This document shows positions 32,682 through 40,566 of a stretch of DNA of 64,000 bases, piece by piece. The DNA comes from Mesorhizobium onobrychidis. Lineage in GTDB: Bacteria > Pseudomonadota > Alphaproteobacteria > Rhizobiales > Rhizobiaceae. The DNA is taken from assembly GCF_024707545.1 (NCBI RefSeq), contig NZ_CP062229.1, forward strand, positions 2,089,501 to 2,153,500, in the 5' to 3' direction. A program made the position numbers and the translations under genes. Each line of letters starts with the position of its first letter. Positions within the stretch are counted from its first letter, which is position 1. Under the pieces are notes generated by a model that saw only the letters and a list, made by a program, of their open reading frames with translations, was not told the origin of the DNA and made no database searches.

Positions 32682-33290
32682 ATGGAAATTGTGGATTTCA
32701 TTGTTGAAGGCGCTGCGCAGCGGTCGATCTCCCCCTCGAGGGGGGAGACTGCTTGCGCCTTCGTCATCACCGCCGAAACCGCTGCTGACGTTTCGGCGCG
32801 CGAGGCTTTGCTCGATCGCGCCATGGGGCCGAAGCGCCGGAAAAAATCATCGGAAAAGCTGCGGCGCGGCCGCCGGCCTTCGGAAGGCCTGACCTTTGTC
32901 GCGCGCGATGCATCGGGTGCTGTCGCCGGCACCGTGCGGCTATGGGATGTCGTGCTGGGCGAGGGCGGTCGGGCAGCCCTTCTGCTTGGCCCGCTCGCCG
33001 TCGATCCCGCAATCAAGAATACCGGCATCGGCTCGGCGCTGATGCGCCATGCGATCGCTGAAGCCGCGCGCCTCGGCCATGCGGCGATCCTCCTGGTCGG
33101 CGATGCGCCCTATTACCAGCGCTTCGGGTTTTCGGCCGAAAAAACCGGCTCGCTTGCGATGCCGGGCCCTTATGAGCGGCACCGCCTGCTGGCGCTGGAA
33201 CTGGTGGAAGGCGCACTCGCCGGCGCCCAGGGCACGCTGAAGGCGGCAGGGCGCAAACTGAAGGCACAGCGACTGCCGCTCGCGGCCTGA
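32682..33290 (+). CDS. GNAT-family N-acetyltransferase
   Basis: 202-residue acetyltransferase of the YhbS-like type. LGPLAVDPAIKNTGIGSALMRHA contains the coenzyme A-binding loop, followed by LVGDAPYYQRFGFSAEK and a C-terminal tail of about 40 residues ending KLKAQRLPLAA. A palindrome resembling an intergenic repeat lies inside the coding sequence near residues 15-23 and keeps the frame. An AAGGATCGCGGAA site precedes the ATG. The substrate is unknown. Confidence 0.85.
   Translation: MEIVDFIVEGAAQRSISPSRGETACAFVITAETAADVSAREALLDRAMGPKRRKKSSEKLRRGRRPSEGLTFVARDASGAVAGTVRLWDVVLGEGGRAALLLGPLAVDPAIKNTGIGSALMRHAIAEAARLGHAAILLVGDAPYYQRFGFSAEKTGSLAMPGPYERHRLLALELVEGALAGAQGTLKAAGRKLKAQRLPLAA
32728..32748. 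repeat. Palindrome inside the acetyltransferase coding region
   Basis: TCTCCCCC-TCGA-GGGGGGAGA is a near-perfect inverted repeat of a type common in intergenic DNA of Mesorhizobium; here it encodes part of SISPSRGE near the protein N-terminus. Confidence 0.6.
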
Positions 33291-33302
33291 CGGATCGGAA
33301 AT

Positions 33303-33334
33303 AAGCCGCCGCCCATCGGGCGGCGGCTTGTTTT
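33303..33334 (+). terminator. Strong Rho-independent terminator
   Basis: Perfect 12-bp stem (33303-33314 with 33318-33329), 3-nt loop, then GTTTT. It lies between the convergent acetyltransferase and SCP2 genes and may serve both. Confidence 0.88.
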
Positions 33335-33352
33335 CATCCCGAATTGGTTGGA

Positions 33353-33637
33353 TCAGCCGATCAACTGGCTCAGCGCCATGGCGACGCTCATGTCGCCTTC
33401 GACCTTTATCTTGCCGGACATGAACGCCATGGTCGGGTTGAGATCGCCTGATATCAGCGACTCCAGATCGTCGAGCGAAAGCTTTATGGTGCAGTCGGCC
33501 GGCGCGTCGGTGGTCGAGACATCAGCGCCGTCGATGACGATGACACCGTCGCCGCCGGTATCGAATTTCACGGAACGATCGAACCCGGCACTCGCCACGC
33601 GCGCGCTGATCTTGTCGGCAATTTCCTGAACGCTCAT
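33353..33637 (-). CDS. SCP2 sterol-carrier domain protein
   Basis: 94-residue single-domain SCP2 protein, a small lipid-binding fold with a hydrophobic cavity for acyl chains. Conserved segments are VKFDTGGDGVIVIDG, DCTIKLSLDDLESLISGDLNPTMAFMSGKIKVEGDM. The start at 33637 has a GAGGAG site. A perfect 16-bp inverted repeat lies about 110 bases upstream and could be its operator. Partner enzymes are not adjacent. Confidence 0.9.
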   Translation of the reverse strand: MSVQEIADKISARVASAGFDRSVKFDTGGDGVIVIDGADVSTTDAPADCTIKLSLDDLESLISGDLNPTMAFMSGKIKVEGDMSVAMALSQLIG

Positions 33638-34082
33638 GGCCGTTCTCCTCGTCTCGTTGCGTTTGTGGCAGATTGGCACTTCGATCTGGCCGAAGTCGCC
33701 GTCTTGCGCATTTCGCGATCACGGTCGCTGGCGCATATAGCTTTGGGTTGACGTTTACGTCAACGCGGTTCCCCGAGATGAGGATGGGTTCTATCGCCGC
33801 AGCGAAGCTGGGTTGTCCACGAGAGGCAGCCGGGAGAGGAATGGCGGTCCCATCGCATTTAGCTGGACACCGCCGGCAAATGACCGCCACCATCGCGGTG
33901 TGCACCAGATTTCACCTGGAGCCAGGTTTCACCTGGAGATCGAGTGCTCGAAGAACCGAACAGAAATCCCGGATCCCATCGTTATGGGAAGCCGAGTTTG
34001 TGGTGGCCACCACCGCTGGGTTGATGGCCTGCGGGCCTGATCCAAGCTGAAAATTTAATTTCGTGTTCAGAGAGACACAATC
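33638..34082. other. Intergenic region with palindrome and short direct repeat
   Basis: No convincing gene. It contains the inverted repeat at 33748-33763 and a direct repeat of TTTCACCTGGAG (about 33909-33937). It lies between the SCP2 gene and a degenerate dioxygenase gene and marks the left edge of the decayed segment. Confidence 0.5.
33748..33763. promoter_or_regulatory. Candidate operator, perfect inverted repeat
   Basis: TTGACGT-TT-ACGTCAA is a perfect two-fold repeat. It resembles operators of MerR-type regulators of branched-chain amino acid and fatty-acid degradation in proteobacteria, from memory. The divergent SCP2 gene starts about 110 bases away. Confidence 0.5.
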
Positions 34083-34236
34083 ATGAATACCATGCTTTCC
34101 GTGGAAGCCCGGGAGACCGCGCTTGCCGTGACTTTCTCGTCAGGCGAAACAGTCTGCTATCCCTGGCTTTGGCTAAAGGATAATGCACCATCGGCGTTTC
34201 ACCCACAGACCGAAGAGCGAATATTCGACCTGACTA

Positions 34237-35288
34237 GAGCGGGATGAATTTAGGTTGGCGCATAGCCGGCCTCGATGAAGTAATTTCTGCATTCGGTTGA
34301 AGTGACAGTGCCGAGGATTTGGCCGATGGCGTCACAGACGGTCTCGACCGTTCGCTTGGCAGCCTTGCGCAGCCAATGCTTGAGCTTGGCGAAGAATTTC
34401 TCAATAGGGTTGAGGTCGGGGGAGTATTTGGGCAGCAAGAACAGCCTGGCGCCGGCCGAGCGGATGGCACGGCGCACGGCCTTGCCCTTGTGCGAACCGA
34501 GATTGTCCATGATGACGATGTCACCGGGCTTGAGGGTTGGGACGAGAACCGCATCGACATAGAGCTGGAAACGCTCGCCGTTGATCGGTCCGTCGATCAG
34601 CCATGGTGCATCGACACGGTCGTGGCGCAGTGCCGCCAAGAAGGTCATGGTCTTCCAATGACCGTGCGGCACCTTGGCCTTGATCCTCTCGCCGCGCGGC
34701 GCCCATCCTCTGAGCGGCGCCATATTGGTCTTGGTCCAGGTCTCGTCGATGAACACCAGGCGGGAAGGATCGATGCGGTCCTGATACTTTACCCACTGTG
34801 CCCGCCGGCGCGCCACATCCGGGCGATCCTGCTCACTGGCGATCAGCGTCTTTTTTTGTGACTGAGCTTCTCGGCGTGAACGAACTCCCACACCGAGCGG
34901 TAATCGACCTTCAGGCCGTGATCGCCAAGCTCGGCCACAAGACCGCGCAGTGTGAACTCCGCCGCCCGGCAGCGCCGCAGCAGCCACTCCCGATGCTCTC
35001 CGGCAATCTTCTTCGGTCTGTGCCCACCCATCTTGCCGGGTGTCAGCTTGTTCGTCTCGCGCAAGCGGCGCACCCATCGGATGACCGTGCTGATTCCAAC
35101 CCCGTAGCGCTCTGCCGCCTGACGTCGCGACAGGCCCTCCTGCTCAACCGACGCTACCACCCGCGTGCGAAGATCCATCGAGTAAGGCTTGCCCATCCAT
35201 GCTGGCCTCCTGACCCAGCCAGCAGGTTGAATCAGATTTGCTCGCCTTCGGGAATCCCCTTTCGATTCAGACTCAATTCATCCCGCTC
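34237..35288 (-). mobile_element. IS630-family insertion sequence
   Basis: 1052-bp element with perfect terminal inverted repeats GAGCGGGATGAATT at both ends (34237-34250 and 35275-35288 inverted). It is flanked by TA dinucleotides (34235-34236 and 35289-35290), the target duplication typical of IS630/mariner elements. It carries one two-phase transposase reading frame on the minus strand and interrupts the dioxygenase pseudogene. Confidence 0.92.
34250..35196 (-). CDS. IS630-family transposase, two overlapping frames joined by -1 frameshift
   Basis: DDE-type transposase. The first frame (from 35196, ending at 34843) encodes a helix-turn-helix region (SRRQAAERYGVGISTVIRWVRR). The second frame, in the -1 phase, encodes the catalytic part: the first Asp in LVFIDETWTKTNM, the second in IVIMDNLGSHKG, and the Glu in PKYSPDLNPIEKFFAKLK. 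The switch probably occurs at a seven-A slippery run on the minus strand (34851-34857), giving a product of about 315 residues. All three acidic residues are intact, so the element may still be active. Confidence 0.88.
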
Positions 35289-36245
35289 TAGCGTAGACGC
35301 CTCGCTCAGACCCCTCAACGTGTAGGACAGACGCGGCGCGGTGAGCATTGTCTGGCCGAACGACCAGGCCGAGGAGGAAATACCGGGCCATTTCTTTGAA
35401 TCCTACCGCCCGGGCAGAAAGCGGGACGATCCGGCTGAGATCGCTCCGAAACTCTGGGACGGCTCGATGATCTTGAAACCATACCGCGTTACTCTGCCGG
35501 GGACCTCTTTCAAAGCGATGCCGATCTGCTTGCCTGGCTGAAGGCGACGGCTGCATACGGGCTCTCCATCGTCGAGGGGCTTGGCGATGATCCCGACGCC
35601 GGGCGGCGTGCGGCAGAGCGGGTAGGTTTCCCGCGCCAGACAAATTTCGGCACTATGTTCGAAGTCGTGTCGATGCCGAACCCGAACAACCTGGCCTACA
35701 CCCCAGTCGCCCTGCCGTTACACACCGATCTCGCCAACCAGGAGGTGCCGCCCGGCTATCAATTCCTGCATTGTATCGCCAATGAAGCTGAAGGCGGTGG
35801 ATCGGTCTTTGCCGACGGGTTTGCGGTCGTGGCCGCATTACAGGCGGAAGATCCGGAAGCCTACCGTCTCTTGTGCGAGGTCGATATCCCCTATCGTTTT
35901 CACGACGAAAACTACGATCTGCGCGGTCGGTTTCCTGTGATCGTAACTCGACGCAATGGAGACGTGACAGAGTTGCGGTTCAACGCCCATCTTGTCGATG
36001 TCATCGACCTTCCCTCCGAGATATGCACCCCCTTCTAGGCGGCTTATCGCGAGCTGATGATGATCCGCAGCTCGCGTTTTCAAATAGCCTACCGCCTCAA
36101 GGCCGGCGAAATGGCGGTCTTCGACAATCGCCGGGTGCTTCACGGCCGCCAATCGTTCAACCCAAACACGGGGCTGAGACATCTGCGGGGATGCTATGTC
36201 GATCGGGGTGAGTTTCAGAGCCGCATTCGCGTCCTCTCCCGATAG

Positions 36246-36521
36246 CGGCACGACGATGATCGCGGATGTGCGGTCAGTAGCTGTCGGTACCCAAGGTCTT
36301 GAACTCCGGCGGACGTTCCTCCGGTGGGTTGTTTGCCCGAAAGCCCGCGACAATCAGGGCAGTTACAGTTTGCATCATTCAAACAGACGAGGACAGTGGC
36401 CAAGCCTGTCCCTAGCGTAGGCTCGGCCTTTTGCGCTCAGAGGTGGTGTAAACGGGACCACGACAGGAGAATCAAGAGCGGTCATCTCACGCGGCGACCG
36501 CGGACGATCAGGGGAGGTAAG
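36246..36521. other. Intergenic region
   Basis: Follows the dioxygenase pseudogene and leads to the coupled small ORF and coiled-coil gene. No recognised gene; it should contain the coiled-coil promoter. Confidence 0.35.
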
Positions 36522-36593
36522 ATGAACCCGTATCCGGGAGGCGATGATCGACATCTGATGGTGGCGCTAGAAGGGGGGGACGTTCAGTCATGA
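36522..36593 (+). CDS. 23-codon leader-like ORF coupled to the coiled-coil gene
   Basis: ATG at 36522 is preceded by AGGGGAGGTAAG, the best ribosome site in this neighbourhood. It encodes 23 residues (MNPYPGGDDRHLM then VALEGGDVQS) and its TGA stop overlaps the ATG of the coiled-coil gene (ATGA, 36590-36593). The coupling suggests it is translated and drives translation of the next gene. It could be a regulatory leader peptide or the surviving end of a shortened upstream gene. I do not recognise the sequence. Confidence 0.5.
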   Translation: MNPYPGGDDRHLMVALEGGDVQS

Positions 36594-38011
36594 GAATCAA
36601 AAGTCTGATCAAGCGTGCCGAGAAGGTGGACAGAGCATTCAAGGAGCTCGAAGCCGATTTGGCGGATGCATTCGACGAGTGTCTCAACCTGGACTACCAA
36701 TCGCCGTTGAATGACGTCCCGGATGAGAATCTCGCGGCAAGGAATGACAACTCTCAGCCTGAGGACGATGCGGACACTCCCGAGATCGCATTACGGCTGA
36801 CTTCCCATACACAAACCCGCCTGGCTGCGTTAAATGCCGTTGATGGGCTCTTTGACGATGCACGGGAGTATCTGGAGGAGATCAACACGAAACTGTCGGA
36901 GATCGCGACCTCGCATCATCTGACAGGCGAATTCCTGAAGCTGCTTCACGGGGACATTCTTCGCGCCAACGAACTGGAACTGGCAAATGTCAGCCTGACC
37001 ACGCAGCAAAGAGTGCTGTCGGAGCAGCTCCACGACGCGACCAGAAAGCAGCGCGAGCGTGAAAGCGCTGTCGAGGCCCTGCAGCAGCGCGAGATAGGCC
37101 TGGTCGAGGACAAGGAGGCACTTCGCGGTGCGCTGGCTGCAGCAAGGCTGGAACTCGTCGTGGCAGGCAATGCGAGCGCAGAACGCGAAGCGGAGTTCGG
37201 CGACCTCGTCAAAACGCTTTCGGCCAAAACGACCGAGGCCAACAGATGCGCACGCGAGAACGAGATACTGAGGGAAAAACATGTCAGCCTGTCGATCGAT
37301 CTCGACAAGGCGCTGAAACGGGAAGCTGAGGCGCGGCACAGGCTGGATGAACTCTCGACGATTCATGCCAATGACGCGGCGCGACTTTCGGAACTGCTGG
37401 CTGCGCTTGGCAAGAGCGAGAAAGAGGAAATGCGGCTGCAGAAATCGCTCGATATCGCGCAAGCGAAACTGTCGGAAATGACGGAAGCGGCCCGTATCAT
37501 GGAAGGTGACAGGGAGGCCGAGCGTGCGCGTAGTTTCACGGAGATCGGCGGCCTGCGCTCTGAAATTCGCAACCTCCAATCACGATTGGAAGTTGCCTCG
37601 AACGAGAACAGTCAAGCCGCCAGCGAGATCGCCAATCTCAAGGCTCAATGGAGCGACGCTGTGGCCGAAAAGCAAATTGCGGAGGAAAGGTTGTCCGCTC
37701 TCAGAAAGGAGAACGAAAACGACAAGTTGCACCTTTCGACGGTGAGCGCGAATTTTTCGCAGCTTTCCCTGCAGCAGGCATCCGAACAGATACAGCTCGA
37801 TGTCCAGAGGCAGGAATGCGAGGATCTGCGAGCCGAAGTCGCGTTGCTCGATGCCCGCGTCAAGGAACTGTTGCCCTATGAGCGTCTCCACAAGGTGACA
37901 AACGCCAGGCCGCATGAGAACGGCGTGGTCGAGATCACCGGTGTCGTGGCGGAGAAGGCCCGCGCCACAAGCAGGCGGCGCGTCCGTACAAGCCTGCGCG
38001 CTGCATCCTGA
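36590..38011 (+). CDS. Large coiled-coil protein of unknown function
   Basis: 473 residues with almost continuous heptad-like helical sequence from about residue 75 to 440 (stretches rich in Glu, Leu, Ala, Arg such as REAEARHRLDELSTI and LQSRLEVASNENSQAA). A short acidic N-terminal region (about 40-70) and a basic C-terminus (RATSRRRVRTSLRAAS) flank it. No signal peptide, membrane helix or enzymatic motif. Such proteins act as cytoskeletal or scaffolding filaments, polar organisers or partners of polysaccharide machinery in Rhizobiales; none can be chosen from sequence. Translation appears coupled to the 23-codon ORF. Confidence 0.75.
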   Translation: MRIKSLIKRAEKVDRAFKELEADLADAFDECLNLDYQSPLNDVPDENLAARNDNSQPEDDADTPEIALRLTSHTQTRLAALNAVDGLFDDAREYLEEINTKLSEIATSHHLTGEFLKLLHGDILRANELELANVSLTTQQRVLSEQLHDATRKQRERESAVEALQQREIGLVEDKEALRGALAAARLELVVAGNASAEREAEFGDLVKTLSAKTTEANRCARENEILREKHVSLSIDLDKALKREAEARHRLDELSTIHANDAARLSELLAALGKSEKEEMRLQKSLDIAQAKLSEMTEAARIMEGDREAERARSFTEIGGLRSEIRNLQSRLEVASNENSQAASEIANLKAQWSDAVAEKQIAEERLSALRKENENDKLHLSTVSANFSQLSLQQASEQIQLDVQRQECEDLRAEVALLDARVKELLPYERLHKVTNARPHENGVVEITGVVAEKARATSRRRVRTSLRAAS

Positions 38012-38113
38012 GGCGCGGGTAGGGTGCGCCGATTGGTGTTCGGTGTGACCCGTTAGGGTTAGCGCATGGATTGGAGCGTCATGTGCTCATCCAGCTGGAC
38101 ACACCGGCACGGC

Positions 38114-39757
38114 CTAATGCTCGATCGGTCCTTTCGGCATGACGATCGCCGTTCCGGCGGTTGTCGGGCGTTCGATCATGCGACGGACGCGTGGCGGCTC
38201 GTCGCCGCTGTGCAGCGCCCGTACGCGCTCGCCGATAACAGCGTCGGCATGGGTGGCCCGCTTGTTGTGGCGGATGTATTCGAGCCATGTCGGCGTGTGA
38301 TAGTGCTCGATCCATATTGCCGGATTTTCGAGATCGCGCGCCAGCGTCCAGTTGCGGGCGCCGTCACGGCGGCGGATGCGGCCGCGTTCAGCCATGGTGG
38401 CTAGGAATTCCGGCACGTCCTCCTCGCGAATGATGTACTCGATCATGATGGCGATGGGGCCGCTGCGCAGTTTTAGGTCGAGCGCAAGATGCGGCTCCTT
38501 GAAACGGTTCAGCGGATCGAGGTTGAGCACCGCCTGCTGCGGCAACGGCAACAACAGGCCAACCGCGGCGCCCGCCAGCATCGCGACAGCGGCCGCGATC
38601 AGCGCGAATTCGGCGCCATGCGCATCGGCGACGACACCCCAAATCCAGCTGCCGAGCGCGATGCCGCCGAAGGTCGCCGTCTGATAGACCGAGAGCACCC
38701 GGCCGACCACCCAGCGCGGCGTCGACATCTGCACGGTGACGTTGAAATGCGACAGCGCGATCACCCAGCAGGCGCCGCCGATGAACAGCCCGAGCGACGT
38801 CTGCCAGGCGTGGTCGCTGACGGCGGCATTGAAGGCGCAGAGCGCGAAGCCGGCGAATGCCATGCGCACCATCGTCTCGCTGGACAGGATCTGCCTCAGC
38901 CGGACGCTGATCAGCGCGCCGCCGACGGCACCGACACCGAAAGCACCGAGCATGATGCCGTAGGTCAAGGCATCGCCCTTGACGACATCGCGCGCCACCA
39001 GCGGCAGCAGCGCCAGAACCGCGCCGGCGCTGAAGCCAAAAGCCGCACCCCTGACCAGCACCTTGCCGATATTGGGCGACATGGCGACGTAGCGCAGGCC
39101 GGCGCCCATCGCCGCGCCCAGCGTCTCGCGCGGCAGTGTCGAGGCTGGCAGGTCCGGCTTCCAGCGGGCAAGCACGATGAGGAGCCCGACATAACTCAAA
39201 GCGTTGGCGGCAAAAGCCGCTGCAGCACCTGCGGCGGCAACGATGATGCCGCCGATCGCCGGGCCGACGCTGCGCGTCAGGTTGAAGCCCAAGGAGTTGA
39301 GCGCGACGGCCGCAGGCAGCTTGGCGCGCGGCACCATGTCACCGACAGAAGCCTGCCATGACGGGTTGTAAAGCGCCGTGCCGCTGTTGATCAGGAAGGC
39401 GAAGGCGAGCAGCGTCCACGGCGTCATCAAGCCAAGATAGGTGAACACGGTCAACAGAACCGAGATGACCAGCATGAAGATCTGGGCAATCAGCATGACC
39501 TTGCGCCGATTAAAGCTGTCGGCGATCGCACCGGCAACGAGCGCAAACAGCATGATCGGCAAGGTGGTCGAGGCCTGGACCAGCGCAACCTGATAGGACG
39601 AGGTGGCGATCGTGGTCATCATCCAGGCAGCGCCGACGCCCTGGATCAAGCCACCGAAATTCGAAACCAGACTGGCGGACCATACGGCGCGGAAAATGCC
39701 GTGCCGGAACGGCGCCAGCGCCGAGACGCGTTCGCTGTCCGGCTCGTCGTCGATCAT
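38114..39757 (-). CDS. MFS transporter (EntS/MFS_3 type) with C-terminal extra domain
   Basis: 547-residue membrane protein. The first ~410 residues form a 12-helix major facilitator transporter of the MFS_3 type (VWSASLVSNFGGLIQGVGAAW, FNRRKVMLIAQ loop after helix 2, NSGTALYNPSWQASVGDMVPR). The last ~120 residues are soluble and read like an antibiotic-biosynthesis-monooxygenase or ferredoxin-like domain (IEYIIREEDVPEFLATM, ENPAIWIEHYHTPTWLEYI). This fused architecture is known in proteobacterial MFS proteins. The substrate is unknown; relatives export siderophores or small drugs. The start at 39757 gives MIDDEPDSERV. Confidence 0.85.
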   Translation of the reverse strand: MIDDEPDSERVSALAPFRHGIFRAVWSASLVSNFGGLIQGVGAAWMMTTIATSSYQVALVQASTTLPIMLFALVAGAIADSFNRRKVMLIAQIFMLVISVLLTVFTYLGLMTPWTLLAFAFLINSGTALYNPSWQASVGDMVPRAKLPAAVALNSLGFNLTRSVGPAIGGIIVAAAGAAAAFAANALSYVGLLIVLARWKPDLPASTLPRETLGAAMGAGLRYVAMSPNIGKVLVRGAAFGFSAGAVLALLPLVARDVVKGDALTYGIMLGAFGVGAVGGALISVRLRQILSSETMVRMAFAGFALCAFNAAVSDHAWQTSLGLFIGGACWVIALSHFNVTVQMSTPRWVVGRVLSVYQTATFGGIALGSWIWGVVADAHGAEFALIAAAVAMLAGAAVGLLLPLPQQAVLNLDPLNRFKEPHLALDLKLRSGPIAIMIEYIIREEDVPEFLATMAERGRIRRRDGARNWTLARDLENPAIWIEHYHTPTWLEYIRHNKRATHADAVIGERVRALHSGDEPPRVRRMIERPTTAGTAIVMPKGPIEH

Positions 39758-40224
39758 GGATGCTTCCCCGACTTCAAATGCTGCGTTCTTCCAGAATCGG
39801 TGCCCTCATGCCGTCCCTTCAAAGTAGAGCATGACTTCGCAAAGGGCGAACGCCTTTTCAAAGAAGATCATGGTCCAACAATAAGATAGCGGTGGCTGGA
39901 ACAGGTCAGCGGCCATTCTTGCAGGCCGCGTGAAGCGCTTCGGTGAGGTGGCCGACTTTCCGCCCCGCCGCGCCCCCTGCCTTCTGCCGTGAACCCATAA
40001 AACGCGAACGGCTGAGATTGGTGGGAAGCGGACTGGCGGCTTCAGGGAATTTGTCTTTGATTGCAGGCATCGGCCTGCGCTCGCATCGCTGCGAGCAACT
40101 TTCTCAGCGGACTCGGCAACAGAAGCCGCCTGCTCCAAGAACTCGGCCCGTTGGGCAAAAAATACTTAGCGACTTGACGAAGTTTTTGCTTGCGCCACCG
40201 GCAAATTGGGCGATAGTTAGCGAC
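39758..40224. other. Intergenic region upstream of ArsR gene
   Basis: Contains a palindromic repeat (39826-39875) and two copies of TTAGCGAC (40166-40173 and 40217-40224), the second directly before the ArsR start. No gene is supported here. Confidence 0.5.
39826..39875. repeat. REP-like palindromic repeat
   Basis: AGAGCATGACTT...AAGATCATGGTC with inner GCAAAGGGCG/CGCCTTTT arms, a diverged member of the palindromic repeat types in this window. Confidence 0.5.
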
Positions 40225-40566
40225 ATGGCTAAGCATGATCTTGATCTCTCGCTGCTCTTCCACGCGCTCGCTGATCCGACCCGCCGGTCGATCCTGACCC
40301 GGCTCGCCGAAACACCTGCGCGGGTAACGGATCTGGCTGGGCCCACGGGACTGCGGCTGCCCACGGTGATGCGGCACCTTTCCGTGCTGGAGGAGGCAGG
40401 GTTGATCACCACGTCCAAGGACGGGCGGATACGCACCTGCGCCATCGTGCCCAAGGCCCTGGATCCGGTGCGGACATGGCTCGATGAACAGCGGGCCATC
40501 TGGGAGGCTCGGCTCGACCGGTTGGATGCATTTGTGATGAACGTGATGAAGGAAAGCGAAGAATGA
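40225..40566 (+). CDS. ArsR-family transcriptional regulator
   Basis: 113-residue winged-helix regulator. LFHALADPTRRSILTRLAE is the typical ArsR opening, with the recognition region LRLPTVMRHLSVLEEAGLITTSKDGR. It lacks the CxC metal-binding motif of metal sensors, and it overlaps a downstream AHSA1 gene by ATGA (40563-40566), the usual layout for the ArsR-SRPBCC class. It probably represses its own operon; a TTAGCGAC direct repeat upstream is a candidate site. Confidence 0.9.
   Translation: MAKHDLDLSLLFHALADPTRRSILTRLAETPARVTDLAGPTGLRLPTVMRHLSVLEEAGLITTSKDGRIRTCAIVPKALDPVRTWLDEQRAIWEARLDRLDAFVMNVMKESEE

Larger units (their letters stand above)
34083..36245 (+). pseudogene. Gamma-butyrobetaine hydroxylase-like 2-oxoglutarate dioxygenase, disrupted
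   Basis: Remains of a TauD/BBOX-type Fe(II)/2-oxoglutarate oxygenase, the family that converts gamma-butyrobetaine to carnitine. The N-terminal part (SVEARETALAVTF, then TVCYPWLWLKDNAPSAFHP) is cut by an IS630-type insertion at 34235. After removal of the insertion the frame continues but meets a stop TAG at about 35320 (NV*DRRG), a 2-bp insertion near 35490 (YR-YSAGDLFQ), and a stop TAG at 36036-36038 where the family has FYAAYREL. The iron ligands HTD (in LPLHTDLANQE) and the distal His of RRVLHGRQ are still readable. Four independent lesions make it clearly non-functional. It ends at TAG 36243-36245. Confidence 0.88.
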
